A DNA stretch of 64,000 nt from Mycolicibacterium anyangense. GTDB taxonomy: Bacteria; Actinomycetota; Actinomycetes; Mycobacteriales; Mycobacteriaceae. This document shows, piece by piece, positions 37,741 to 44,966 of the stretch. The stretch spans positions 5,208,001-5,272,000 of the forward strand of contig NZ_AP022620.1 in assembly GCF_010731855.1 (NCBI RefSeq), given 5' to 3'. The stretch's first letter is position 1. The number at the start of each line of letters is the position of its first letter. The notes under the pieces were generated by a model. That model saw only the letters and a list, made by a program, of their open reading frames with translations, was not told the origin of the DNA and ran no database searches. The translations under genes and the position numbers were made by a program.

Positions 37741-38439
37741 GTGACTCGGCTGGTGTGGGCCGCTTCGGCGGCGGTGGTACTGGCCGCACCCATTGTTGCC
37801 GGTTGTGTCCGCGACAGCGCGGGCACCGCGGTGCTGGCCGAGTCGTCGGTCGCGACGTCGGCGACCACCTCGATCAGCGCCTCGGCATCGGCCACCGCGA
37901 CTGCGGAGACCTCGGAACCGGGAGTGGTGGAGACGACCCGTCAATCGCTACCGGCCGGTGCCACGGTGTGCCCGCAGAAATTCTCCGGGGCAACCGCGGT
38001 GGCCACCGTCGGTGATCCGGCGGCCCCGACGATCACGGTCGCGCTGCCTGACGGCTGGAGTGCCACGCCCGGCTCCGGTGACGTCGGAGCCCGGCTTGCC
38101 GGTCCGGACGACATGCTGGCCGAGATCAGCATCACCGCCACCCCGCTGGAGCCGGCCGCCGCATTCACCCGGTACTCCGACAGCCTGATGGCCAAGTACC
38201 CGATCAGCACGCTGAGCCTGCTGCCCGCCGATCTGTGCGGGTTCAGCGGCCAGAAGCTGATGGGGACGTGGGCCGACGACCCGGATGAGTCGATCCAGTA
38301 TGAGGATCGCATCGCCCACATCTGGACCAACTCGAAGAGCTACCTGGTGGCCATCCACGTCGAAGCACCTTCTGGCGCAACGGGATTCGACGCGGCAGCC
38401 GATACACTGACCGGCGACTTCGGTGTCGTCATACCCTGA
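37741..38439 (+). CDS. Lipoprotein, LpqN/LpqT-like
   Basis: 232-residue secreted lipoprotein with a signal peptide ending in the lipobox IVAGC (Cys22), then a Ser/Thr/Ala-rich linker (about 28-70) and a globular domain with ITVALPDGWSATPG and YLVAIHVEAP, as in the LpqN/LpqT/Mtc28 family. It lies between atsA and the FGE gene with spacings of 21 and 1 nt, so it is cotranscribed. A role with sulfatase substrates at the envelope is possible; none is shown. Confidence 0.78.
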   Translation: MTRLVWAASAAVVLAAPIVAGCVRDSAGTAVLAESSVATSATTSISASASATATAETSEPGVVETTRQSLPAGATVCPQKFSGATAVATVGDPAAPTITVALPDGWSATPGSGDVGARLAGPDDMLAEISITATPLEPAAAFTRYSDSLMAKYPISTLSLLPADLCGFSGQKLMGTWADDPDESIQYEDRIAHIWTNSKSYLVAIHVEAPSGATGFDAAADTLTGDFGVVIP

Positions 38440-38440
38440 C

Positions 38441-39325
38441 ATGGTGCTGCGCGAGCTAGTCGAACTGCCCGGCGGAACCTTCCGGATGGGCTCGGTCAGC
38501 TTCTATCCCGAAGAAGCGCCGATCCACACCGCGACCGTCGCCCCGTTCGCGATCGAACGCCACCCGGTGACCAACGCCGCCTTTGCCGAGTTCGTGGCCG
38601 ACACCGGCTACGTCACCGTCGCCGAGCGGCCGCTGGACCCGGCGCTCTACCCGGGGGTCGCCGAAGCCGACCTGCTGCCCGGCGCCCTGGTCTTCCGGCC
38701 GACGCCGGGTCCGGTGGATCTGCGCGACTGGCGGCAGTGGTGGGACTGGGCGCCGGGCGCGCACTGGCGCCAGCCGTTCGGGGCCGGCAGCGACCTGGTC
38801 GGCAAGGACGACCACCCCGTGGTGCAGGTCGCCTATCCCGACGCGGCCGCCTACGCGGCGTGGGCCGGGCGGCGGCTGCCGACCGAGGCCGAGTGGGAGT
38901 ACGCGGCACGCGCCGGCAGCGACACCACTTATGCCTGGGGGCAGGAACCGACCGTCGGCGGTGCCCTGATGGCCAACACCTGGCAGGGCCGCTTTCCCTA
39001 CCGCAATGACGGTGCGCTGGGCTTCACCGGCACCTCGCCGGTGGGCACCTTCCCGGCCAACGGGTTCGGGTTGGTCGACATGATCGGCAACGTCTGGGAG
39101 TGGACCACCACCCGGTTCTCGGCGCATCACCTCGGTGAGCAGCAGAAGAGCGCCTGCTGCCCGCCACCGGCGGACCCGGATCCGTCCGTCAACCAGACGC
39201 TCAAGGGCGGCTCACATCTGTGCGCGCCGGAGTACTGCCACCGGTACCGCCCGGCCGCGCGATCGCCGCAGTCCCAGGACAGTTCGACGACGCATATCGG
39301 GTTCCGCTGCGTGGTCAGCCGGTAG
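38441..39325 (+). CDS. Formylglycine-generating enzyme (sulfatase activator)
   Basis: 294-residue SUMF1-domain protein that oxidises the sulfatase cysteine to formylglycine using copper and oxygen. The two copper-binding cysteines are present as Cys261 and Cys266 (HLCAPEYCHRY). The fold motifs PGGTFRMGS, RLPTEAEWEYAAR and NVWEWTTTRF are intact. ATG at 38441 lies 1 nt after the lipoprotein stop. It closes the atsA operon, corresponding to Rv0712. Confidence 0.94.
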   Translation: MVLRELVELPGGTFRMGSVSFYPEEAPIHTATVAPFAIERHPVTNAAFAEFVADTGYVTVAERPLDPALYPGVAEADLLPGALVFRPTPGPVDLRDWRQWWDWAPGAHWRQPFGAGSDLVGKDDHPVVQVAYPDAAAYAAWAGRRLPTEAEWEYAARAGSDTTYAWGQEPTVGGALMANTWQGRFPYRNDGALGFTGTSPVGTFPANGFGLVDMIGNVWEWTTTRFSAHHLGEQQKSACCPPPADPDPSVNQTLKGGSHLCAPEYCHRYRPAARSPQSQDSSTTHIGFRCVVSR

Positions 39326-39332
39326 TTGGCGC

Positions 39333-39386
39333 CCAGCCTGTCGTTATCGACACAGCTACTTGGGCGATTGCGCGATAACAACAGCC
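39333..39386. repeat. Upstream imperfect direct repeat flanking the DUF559 gene
   Basis: The first 28 nt (39333-39360) match 40333-40360 at 24 positions, and CGATAA recurs at the same offset (39373 and 40373), so the two copies lie exactly 1000 bp apart. Inside this copy GTTATCG (39343-39349) and CGATAAC (39373-39379) form a perfect 7-bp inverted repeat. It begins 7 nt after the FGE stop. Confidence 0.6.
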
Positions 39387-39425
39387 TCGCCGCAATCTGT
39401 CGGTCTGCGTTGCGACTATCCCGGC

Positions 39426-40343
39426 ATGAGGAGACTGATCGTCGGCAGTCAGGCACGGCGGGCGCAGACCGTGACCGAATACGAGCTGCGCCGCGGCTAC
39501 GTGCGTATGTATCGGGATGTCTACCTGCCCAAGGGTTATGTGCTCGACCTGGTGGACCTCATCGACGGAGCCTGGTTGCGGTCCGGCCGTAAAGGAGTGG
39601 TCGCCGGGGTCGCGGCAGCCGCACTGCACGGCGCATCGTGGATAGAAGCCGGCATTCCTGTCGAACTGATCTGGGACAACACGAGGCCTCCGCACGGGAT
39701 CATCGCCCGGGCCGAACGGCTCGAGCCCGACGAGATCACCACCTGCGAGTGCATCCCGGTCACGACCGCGGCCCGTACCGCTTTCGACCTTGGCCGGCAT
39801 CTCCCGCGAGGGGAGGCGTTGATGCGCCTGGACGCACTCAAGCGGGCGACAGCCTTCCTCGACGACGAAGTCATCGCGCTGACACAGCGATACAAGGGAG
39901 CTCGTGGTGTGCGGCAGTTGCTCGAATTGCTGCCGCTTGTCGACGGTGGCGCGGCTTCACCACAAGAAACGCGGTTGCGGTTGCTGTATCACGACGCCGG
40001 GTTTCCCCGGCCGACCACGCAGATCGCCGTCCTCGAAGAGCGGTGGAAGGTCCTGCGCACCCTGGACATGGGGTGGCGTGACTTCCACGTCGCCTCCGAG
40101 TACGACGGCGATCAGCACCGTACCGACCGGGCGCAGTACGTGAAGGACCAGCGGCTGATGCCCAAGGTGGCGCAGCTCGGCTGGAACGTGATCCGAGTGA
40201 TCAAGGAGGATCGTGACCAGGAGATCCTCGACCGCACATATGCGGCCCTCGTACGGCGCGGGTGGGACGGACGGCTACGTTCGTCCAGGCGGAACCGCTG
40301 GTGGCGACCTCCGAGCGCGCTCGGCGATGCGGCCAGCCTGTAG
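39426..40343 (+). CDS. DUF559-like putative endonuclease-fold protein
   Basis: 305-residue protein of a family that is multi-copy in mycobacteria. The N-terminal ~170 residues resemble an AbiEi-type or hypothetical module (VVAGVAAAALHGASWI; VTTAARTAFDLGRHLPRGEA). The C-terminal ~130 residues have a Vsr/DUF559-like PD-(D/E)XK look (SPQETRLRLLYHDAGFPRP; FHVASEYDGDQHR; WNVIRVIKEDRD). ATG at 39426 is used. The terminal codons lie in one copy of a direct repeat that brackets the gene, so it may be a mobile or laterally spread unit. Nuclease activity is inferred only. Confidence 0.65.
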   Translation: MRRLIVGSQARRAQTVTEYELRRGYVRMYRDVYLPKGYVLDLVDLIDGAWLRSGRKGVVAGVAAAALHGASWIEAGIPVELIWDNTRPPHGIIARAERLEPDEITTCECIPVTTAARTAFDLGRHLPRGEALMRLDALKRATAFLDDEVIALTQRYKGARGVRQLLELLPLVDGGAASPQETRLRLLYHDAGFPRPTTQIAVLEERWKVLRTLDMGWRDFHVASEYDGDQHRTDRAQYVKDQRLMPKVAQLGWNVIRVIKEDRDQEILDRTYAALVRRGWDGRLRSSRRNRWWRPPSALGDAASL

Positions 40344-40386
40344 TTGTCGACACGTCTACTCGCAACTGTTGTCGATAAGTACAGTT
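40333..40386. repeat. Downstream imperfect direct repeat flanking the DUF559 gene
   Basis: Counterpart of 39333-39386, offset by exactly 1000 bp. It overlaps the last codons and stop of the DUF559 gene. It retains TTGTCGACAC and TTGTCGATAA half-sites in place of the perfect dyad of the upstream copy. Confidence 0.6.
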
Positions 40387-40461
40387 TCGGCGGTGAGGCC
40401 GGCGGGGGGCCGGTGGTGAGGGCCCTCGTGAGGTCCGGGTTGCGCCCCGATCAGCGCTGAT

Positions 40462-40490
40462 TTGGAGCATTGCCGCTGCTCCCCTAGTAT
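40462..40490 (+). promoter_or_regulatory. SigA-type promoter of the rplN operon
   Basis: TTGGAG (40462-40467) and TAGTAT (40485-40490) with 17 nt between them form a strong housekeeping promoter, closely matching the S10 promoter of this window. The -10 lies in a perfect inverted repeat, CCCCTA (40481-40486) and TAGGGG (40492-40497). The 312-nt gap 40344-40655 holds nothing else gene-like. The leader of about 160 nt ends in AGATC and GATCT arms (40639-40643, 40650-40654) whose loop carries most of the rplN ribosome site. Confidence 0.65.
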
Positions 40491-40655
40491 GTAGGGGTTG
40501 CCTAGGGCAGACCTCGGCTGGCCGATACCGGTTCTTTCCGGATCTGGTTGGCCCTGCGTGCCCCTTCGGTGACAAAGACCGCGCACGTCAAGTTCCTTTT
40601 GGCCTGTCCATTGGGTTTTTGGCGTGCACACAGTTACCAGATCCGAGGAGATCTA

Positions 40656-41024
40656 GTGATTCAGCAGGAATCGCGGCTCAAAGTCGCCGACAACACGGGC
40701 GCCAAGGAGATCTTGTGCATCCGCGTGTTGGGTGGCTCGTCGCGGCGCTACGCCGGTATCGGCGACATCATCGTGGCGACCGTCAAGGACGCCATCCCTG
40801 GTGGCAACGTCAAGCGTGGTGACGTGGTCAAGGCCGTCGTGGTGCGCACCGTCAAGGAGCGTCGCCGGGCCGACGGCAGCTACATCAAGTTCGACGAGAA
40901 CGCCGCGGTCATCATCAAGAACGACAATGACCCGCGTGGCACCCGCATCTTCGGCCCCGTCGGCCGCGAGCTGCGCGAGAAGAAGTTCATGAAGATCGTC
41001 TCGCTGGCCCCGGAGGTTTTGTAA
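40656..41024 (+). CDS. rplN: 50S ribosomal protein L14
   Basis: 122-residue L14 at the subunit interface ([40 protein letters not shown]). GTG at 40656 is preceded by GAGGAG at 40645-40650. It is the first gene of the second ribosomal operon, which in many bacteria is fused to rpsQ. rplX starts directly after its stop. Confidence 0.97.
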   Translation: MIQQESRLKVADNTGAKEILCIRVLGGSSRRYAGIGDIIVATVKDAIPGGNVKRGDVVKAVVVRTVKERRRADGSYIKFDENAAVIIKNDNDPRGTRIFGPVGRELREKKFMKIVSLAPEVL

Positions 41025-41342
41025 ATGAAGGTCCACAAGGGCGACACCGTGCTGGTCATCGCCGGTAAGGACAAGGGCGCCAAGGGCAAGGTCCTGCAGG
41101 CCTACCCGACTCGTAACCGGGTCCTGGTCGAGGGCGTCAACCGCATCAAGAAGCACACCGCGCAGTCGGCCAACGAGCGCGGCGCATCCTCGGGCGGCAT
41201 CGTCACCCAGGAGGCACCCATCCACGTCTCCAACGTGATGGTCGTCGACTCCGACGGCAAGCCGACCCGCATCGGCTACCGCCGCGATGAGGAGACCGGC
41301 AAGAACGTCCGCATCGCCAAGAGCAACGGCAAGGACCTCTGA
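41025..41342 (+). CDS. rplX: 50S ribosomal protein L24
   Basis: 105-residue L24, an assembly initiator, with the KOW motif [20 protein letters not shown]. Its ATG abuts the rplN TAA with no gap. Confidence 0.97.
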   Translation: MKVHKGDTVLVIAGKDKGAKGKVLQAYPTRNRVLVEGVNRIKKHTAQSANERGASSGGIVTQEAPIHVSNVMVVDSDGKPTRIGYRRDEETGKNVRIAKSNGKDL

Positions 41343-41347
41343 GAGAT

Positions 41348-41911
41348 ATGACTACCGCAGAAAAAGTTCAGCCCCGGCTGAAGGAGCGCTACCGCGCCGA
41401 GATCAAGGACGCGCTCAACAACGAATTCAACTACGCCAACGTCATGCAGATCCCCGGCGTGGTCAAGGTTGTCGTCAACATGGGTGTCGGTGACGCCGCC
41501 CGCGACGCCAAGCTGATCAACGGTGCGGTCAACGACCTGGCGCTGATCACCGGTCAGAAGCCGGAGATCCGCAAGGCTCGCAAGTCCATCGCCCAGTTCA
41601 AGCTGCGCGAGGGCATGCCGATCGGTGCGCGGGTGACCCTGCGCGGCGACCGGATGTGGGAGTTCCTCGACCGCCTCGTGTCGATCGCCCTGCCGCGTAT
41701 CCGCGACTTCCGCGGCCTGTCGCCAAAGCAGTTCGACGGCCACGGCAACTACACCTTCGGCCTGGCCGAGCAGTCGGTGTTCCACGAGATCGACGTGGAC
41801 TCCATCGACCGGCCCCGGGGCATGGACATCACCGTCGTCACGTCGGCGACGAACGACGACGAAGGTCGCGCGCTGCTGCGGGCCCTCGGCTTCCCGTTCA
41901 AGGAGAACTGA
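41348..41911 (+). CDS. rplE: 50S ribosomal protein L5
   Basis: 187-residue L5, which binds 5S rRNA and contacts the P-site tRNA ([25 protein letters not shown]-type region [18 protein letters not shown]). It has a 5-nt gap from rplX. Confidence 0.97.
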   Translation: MTTAEKVQPRLKERYRAEIKDALNNEFNYANVMQIPGVVKVVVNMGVGDAARDAKLINGAVNDLALITGQKPEIRKARKSIAQFKLREGMPIGARVTLRGDRMWEFLDRLVSIALPRIRDFRGLSPKQFDGHGNYTFGLAEQSVFHEIDVDSIDRPRGMDITVVTSATNDDEGRALLRALGFPFKEN

Positions 41912-41915
41912 GCAG

Positions 41916-42101
41916 ATGGCAAAGAAGGCACTGGTCAACAAGGCCGCGAAGAAGCCGAAGTTCGCCGTGCGGGCCTACACCCGCTGCAACAAGTGCGGTC
42001 GTCCGCACGCCGTGTACCGCAAGTTCGGCCTGTGCCGCATCTGCTTGCGCGAGATGGCACACGCCGGCGAACTGCCCGGTGTGCAGAAGTCCAGCTGGTA
42101 A
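41916..42101 (+). CDS. rpsZ: 30S ribosomal protein S14 type Z
   Basis: 61-residue zinc-binding S14. The four-cysteine ribbon is CNKCGRPH and CRICLREM. This is the primary, zinc-containing paralog; mycobacteria commonly carry a zinc-free S14 elsewhere, induced when zinc is scarce. It lies 4 nt after rplE. Confidence 0.97.
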   Translation: MAKKALVNKAAKKPKFAVRAYTRCNKCGRPHAVYRKFGLCRICLREMAHAGELPGVQKSSW

Positions 42102-42179
42102 AGACCCCCAGACCCTTTTGATGAACAGCGCAGCAGGCCCGTCCGGGAACCGTTGCGAGGAAGGTAGACAGGCCCAGTC

Positions 42180-42578
42180 ATGACTATGACGGACCCGATC
42201 GCAGACTTCTTGACACGTCTGCGCAACGCCAATTCGGCGTATCACGACGAAGTGACCCTGCCGCACTCGAAGATCAAGGCGAACATCGCCGAGATCCTCA
42301 AGACCGAGGGTTACATCAGCGATTTCCGCACCGAGGATGCCCGGGTCGGTAAGTCGCTGGTCGTCCAGCTCAAGTACGGCCCCAACCGCGAGCGCAGCCT
42401 CGCCGGTCTGCGCCGGGTGTCCAAGCCCGGCCTGCGGGTCTACGCGAAATCCACCAATCTGCCGCGCGTGCTCGGCGGCCTGGGCGTGGCGATCATCTCC
42501 ACGTCCTCGGGCCTGCTGACCGACCGCCAGGCAGCCCGACAGGGCGTGGGCGGCGAAGTCCTCGCGTACGTCTGGTAG
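42180..42578 (+). CDS. rpsH: 30S ribosomal protein S8
   Basis: 132-residue S8 ([21 protein letters not shown]-terminal [14 protein letters not shown]). In E. coli S8 represses the spc operon. The 78-nt gap from rpsZ is the largest within this operon. Confidence 0.97.
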   Translation: MTMTDPIADFLTRLRNANSAYHDEVTLPHSKIKANIAEILKTEGYISDFRTEDARVGKSLVVQLKYGPNRERSLAGLRRVSKPGLRVYAKSTNLPRVLGGLGVAIISTSSGLLTDRQAARQGVGGEVLAYVW

Positions 42579-42599
42579 CGGGATAGGAGACGTAGAACC

Positions 42600-43139
42600 A
42601 TGTCGCGTATTGGTAAGCAGCCGGTGCCGGTTCCCGCCGGTGTCGATGTGACGATCGACGGGCAGAACCTGTCGGTCAAGGGCCCCAAGGGCACGCTGGC
42701 CCTGGAGGTCGCGGAGCCGATCACGGTGTCGCGCAACGACGACGGCGCCATCGTGGTGAGCCGGCCCGATGACGAGCGTCGTAGCCGCTCGCTGCACGGC
42801 CTGTCCCGCACGCTGGTCGCCAACCTGGTCACCGGTGTGACCGAGGGTTACGTCACGAAGATGGAGATCTTCGGCGTCGGCTACCGCGTCCAGCTCAAGG
42901 GCAGCAACCTGGAGTTCGCGCTCGGATACAGCCACCCGGTGGTCATCGAGGCTCCTGAGGGCATCACCTTCGCGGTGGAGACCCCCACGAAGTTCTCGGT
43001 CGCGGGTATCGACAAGCAGAAGGTCGGCCAGATCTCGGCCAACATCCGTCGCCTGCGTCGCCCGGACCCGTACAAGGGTAAGGGTGTGCGCTACGAGGGT
43101 GAGCAGATCCGCCGCAAGGTCGGAAAGACAGGTAAGTAG
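42600..43139 (+). CDS. rplF: 50S ribosomal protein L6
   Basis: 179-residue L6 with two alpha-beta repeats and the conserved C-terminal [20 protein letters not shown]. It is close to the sarcin-ricin loop. Spacings are 21 nt before and 2 nt after. Confidence 0.97.
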   Translation: MSRIGKQPVPVPAGVDVTIDGQNLSVKGPKGTLALEVAEPITVSRNDDGAIVVSRPDDERRSRSLHGLSRTLVANLVTGVTEGYVTKMEIFGVGYRVQLKGSNLEFALGYSHPVVIEAPEGITFAVETPTKFSVAGIDKQKVGQISANIRRLRRPDPYKGKGVRYEGEQIRRKVGKTGK

Positions 43140-43141
43140 CA

Positions 43142-43546
43142 ATGGCTCAAGCACAGACCGCCCCCGATCGCACCCCGGTCGGCACCAGCGTCTCGGCCGC
43201 CCGTCGCGCCTCGCGGCTGCGCAGGCACAACCGGCTGCGTAAGAAGGTCGTCGGCACCGCCGAGCGTCCGCGCCTCGTGGTCAACCGCTCCTCGCGGCAC
43301 ATCCACGTCCAGCTGGTCGACGACGCCACCGGCACCACCTTGGCCGCCGCGTCGTCCATCGAGGCCGACGTCCGCGCGCTCGAAGGCGACAAGAAGGCCC
43401 ACAGCGTGCGGGTCGGACAGCTGATCGCCGAGCGCGCCAAGGCCGCCGGCATCGAGGCCGTCGTGTTCGACCGCGGTGGCAACACCTACAGCGGCCGGAT
43501 CGCGGCGCTGGCCGACGCCGCTCGCGAGAACGGACTGAAATTCTGA
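43142..43546 (+). CDS. rplR: 50S ribosomal protein L18
   Basis: 134-residue L18, a 5S rRNA-binding protein ([40 protein letters not shown]), with an N-terminal extension of about 15 residues. rpsE follows after 28 nt. Confidence 0.97.
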   Translation: MAQAQTAPDRTPVGTSVSAARRASRLRRHNRLRKKVVGTAERPRLVVNRSSRHIHVQLVDDATGTTLAAASSIEADVRALEGDKKAHSVRVGQLIAERAKAAGIEAVVFDRGGNTYSGRIAALADAARENGLKF

Positions 43547-43574
43547 TGACTGCAGACAACGGAAGGACCGCATA

Positions 43575-44285
43575 ATGGCGGACCAGGCTTCAGACGCCCC
43601 GGTGACCAACACCGGTGGCCCGAGCGCCGGCACCCGCACCGACGAGCAGCGCGGTGGGCGCGACGATCGCGGTGGCCGTGGCCGCCGTGACGACCGCGGT
43701 GACCGTGGCGGTCGTGGCGGACGCGACAGCGGCGAGAAGAGCAACTACCTCGAGCGCGTCGTCACGATCAACCGGGTGTCGAAGGTCGTCAAGGGTGGTC
43801 GCCGGTTCAGCTTCACCGCTCTGGTGATCGTCGGCGACGGCAACGGCCTGGTCGGTGTCGGCTACGGCAAGGCCAAGGAAGTTCCGGCCGCGATCGCCAA
43901 GGGTGTCGAAGAGGCTCGCAAGAACTTCTTCCGCGTCCCGCTGATCGGCGGCACCGTCACCCATCCGGTTCAGGGCGAGGCCGCTGCCGGTGTCGTGATG
44001 CTGCGTCCGGCCAGCCCGGGTACCGGTGTCATCGCCGGTGGTGCCTGCCGCGCAGTGCTGGAATGCGCCGGCGTCCACGACGTGCTGGCCAAGTCGCTGG
44101 GCAGTGACAACGCGATCAACGTGGTGCACGCCACCGTTGCCGCGCTCAAGCTGCTGCAGCGTCCCGAAGAGGTGGCCGCTCGTCGCGGGCTGCCCATCGA
44201 AGACGTCGCGCCGGCCGGCATGCTGCGCGCGCGTCGGGAAAGCGAAGCGCTGGCCGCTGCGGCAGCGCGTGAGGGAAGCGCATAA
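43575..44285 (+). CDS. rpsE: 30S ribosomal protein S5
   Basis: 236-residue S5, important for decoding accuracy and mRNA unwinding ([40 protein letters not shown]). The N-terminal ~50 residues are a Gly/Arg/Asp-rich low-complexity extension (about residues 18-55) seen in mycobacterial S5. Confidence 0.97.
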   Translation: MADQASDAPVTNTGGPSAGTRTDEQRGGRDDRGGRGRRDDRGDRGGRGGRDSGEKSNYLERVVTINRVSKVVKGGRRFSFTALVIVGDGNGLVGVGYGKAKEVPAAIAKGVEEARKNFFRVPLIGGTVTHPVQGEAAAGVVMLRPASPGTGVIAGGACRAVLECAGVHDVLAKSLGSDNAINVVHATVAALKLLQRPEEVAARRGLPIEDVAPAGMLRARRESEALAAAAAREGSA

Positions 44286-44287
44286 CC

Positions 44288-44470
44288 ATGGCAGAAGTGA
44301 AGATCACCCAGGTGCGCGGCACCGTCGGTGCACGCTGGAAGCAGCGTGAAAGCCTGCGGACGTTGGGCCTGAAGAAGATTCGGCAGTCGGTGGTCCGGGA
44401 AGACAACCCGCAGACCCGCGGACTGATCCGGGCCGTCCACCACCTCGTCGAGGTTGAGGAAGTCAAATGA
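44288..44470 (+). CDS. rpmD: 50S ribosomal protein L30
   Basis: 60-residue L30 ([40 protein letters not shown]). It is 2 nt after rpsE, and its stop overlaps the rplO ATG as ATGA. Confidence 0.97.
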   Translation: MAEVKITQVRGTVGARWKQRESLRTLGLKKIRQSVVREDNPQTRGLIRAVHHLVEVEEVK

Positions 44471-44910
44471 GTGTCATCAAGCTGCACGACTTGAAGCCGG
44501 CTCCCGGCTCCAAGACGCCGAAGACCCGCGTCGGTCGCGGCGAAGGCTCCAAGGGTAAGACCGCCGGTCGCGGCACCAAGGGCACCAAGGCGCGTAAGAA
44601 CGTGCCGGTGACCTTCGAGGGTGGGCAGATGCCGATCCACATGCGGCTGCCCAAGCTCAAGGGCTTCCGCAACCGGTTCCGCACCGAGTACGCCGTGGTG
44701 AACGTCGGTGACATCAACCGGGTGTTCCCCGAGGGTGGCACCGTCGGTGTCGACGAGCTGGTGGCCAAGGGCCTGGTTCGCAAGAACGTGCTGGTCAAGG
44801 TCCTCGGCGACGGCAAGCTGACCGCCAAGATCGACGTGACCGCGCACAAGTTCAGCGGCAGCGCCCGTGAGGCCATCACCGCCGCCGGTGGTACGGCCAC
44901 CGAGCTGTAA
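44467..44910 (+). CDS. rplO: 50S ribosomal protein L15
   Basis: 147-residue L15, a late assembly protein ([20 protein letters not shown]; basic [19 protein letters not shown]). It is the last gene before a strong terminator. secY, which follows rplO in many bacteria, is 8.8 kb downstream here. Confidence 0.97.
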   Translation: MSVIKLHDLKPAPGSKTPKTRVGRGEGSKGKTAGRGTKGTKARKNVPVTFEGGQMPIHMRLPKLKGFRNRFRTEYAVVNVGDINRVFPEGGTVGVDELVAKGLVRKNVLVKVLGDGKLTAKIDVTAHKFSGSAREAITAAGGTATEL

Positions 44911-44921
44911 TACCTCGCAAG

Positions 44922-44954
44922 GAAGAAGCCCCCGCCGAGTGCGGGGGCTTCTTC
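44922..44954. terminator. Strong hairpin terminator between rplO and the convergent C39-like gene
   Basis: Perfect 14-bp arms (44922-44935 and 44941-44954) with a 5-nt CGAGT loop; the right arm ends in CTTCTTC. It lies 11 nt after the rplO stop and 12 nt before the stop of the opposing gene, so it can serve both directions. Confidence 0.85.
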
Positions 44955-44966
44955 GTGTGCCGGGCC

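Noticed and set aside
40344..40655. tRNA or small RNA gene before rplN
   Set aside because: No cloverleaf or independent promoter-terminator pair; the region is explained by the rplN promoter and leader.
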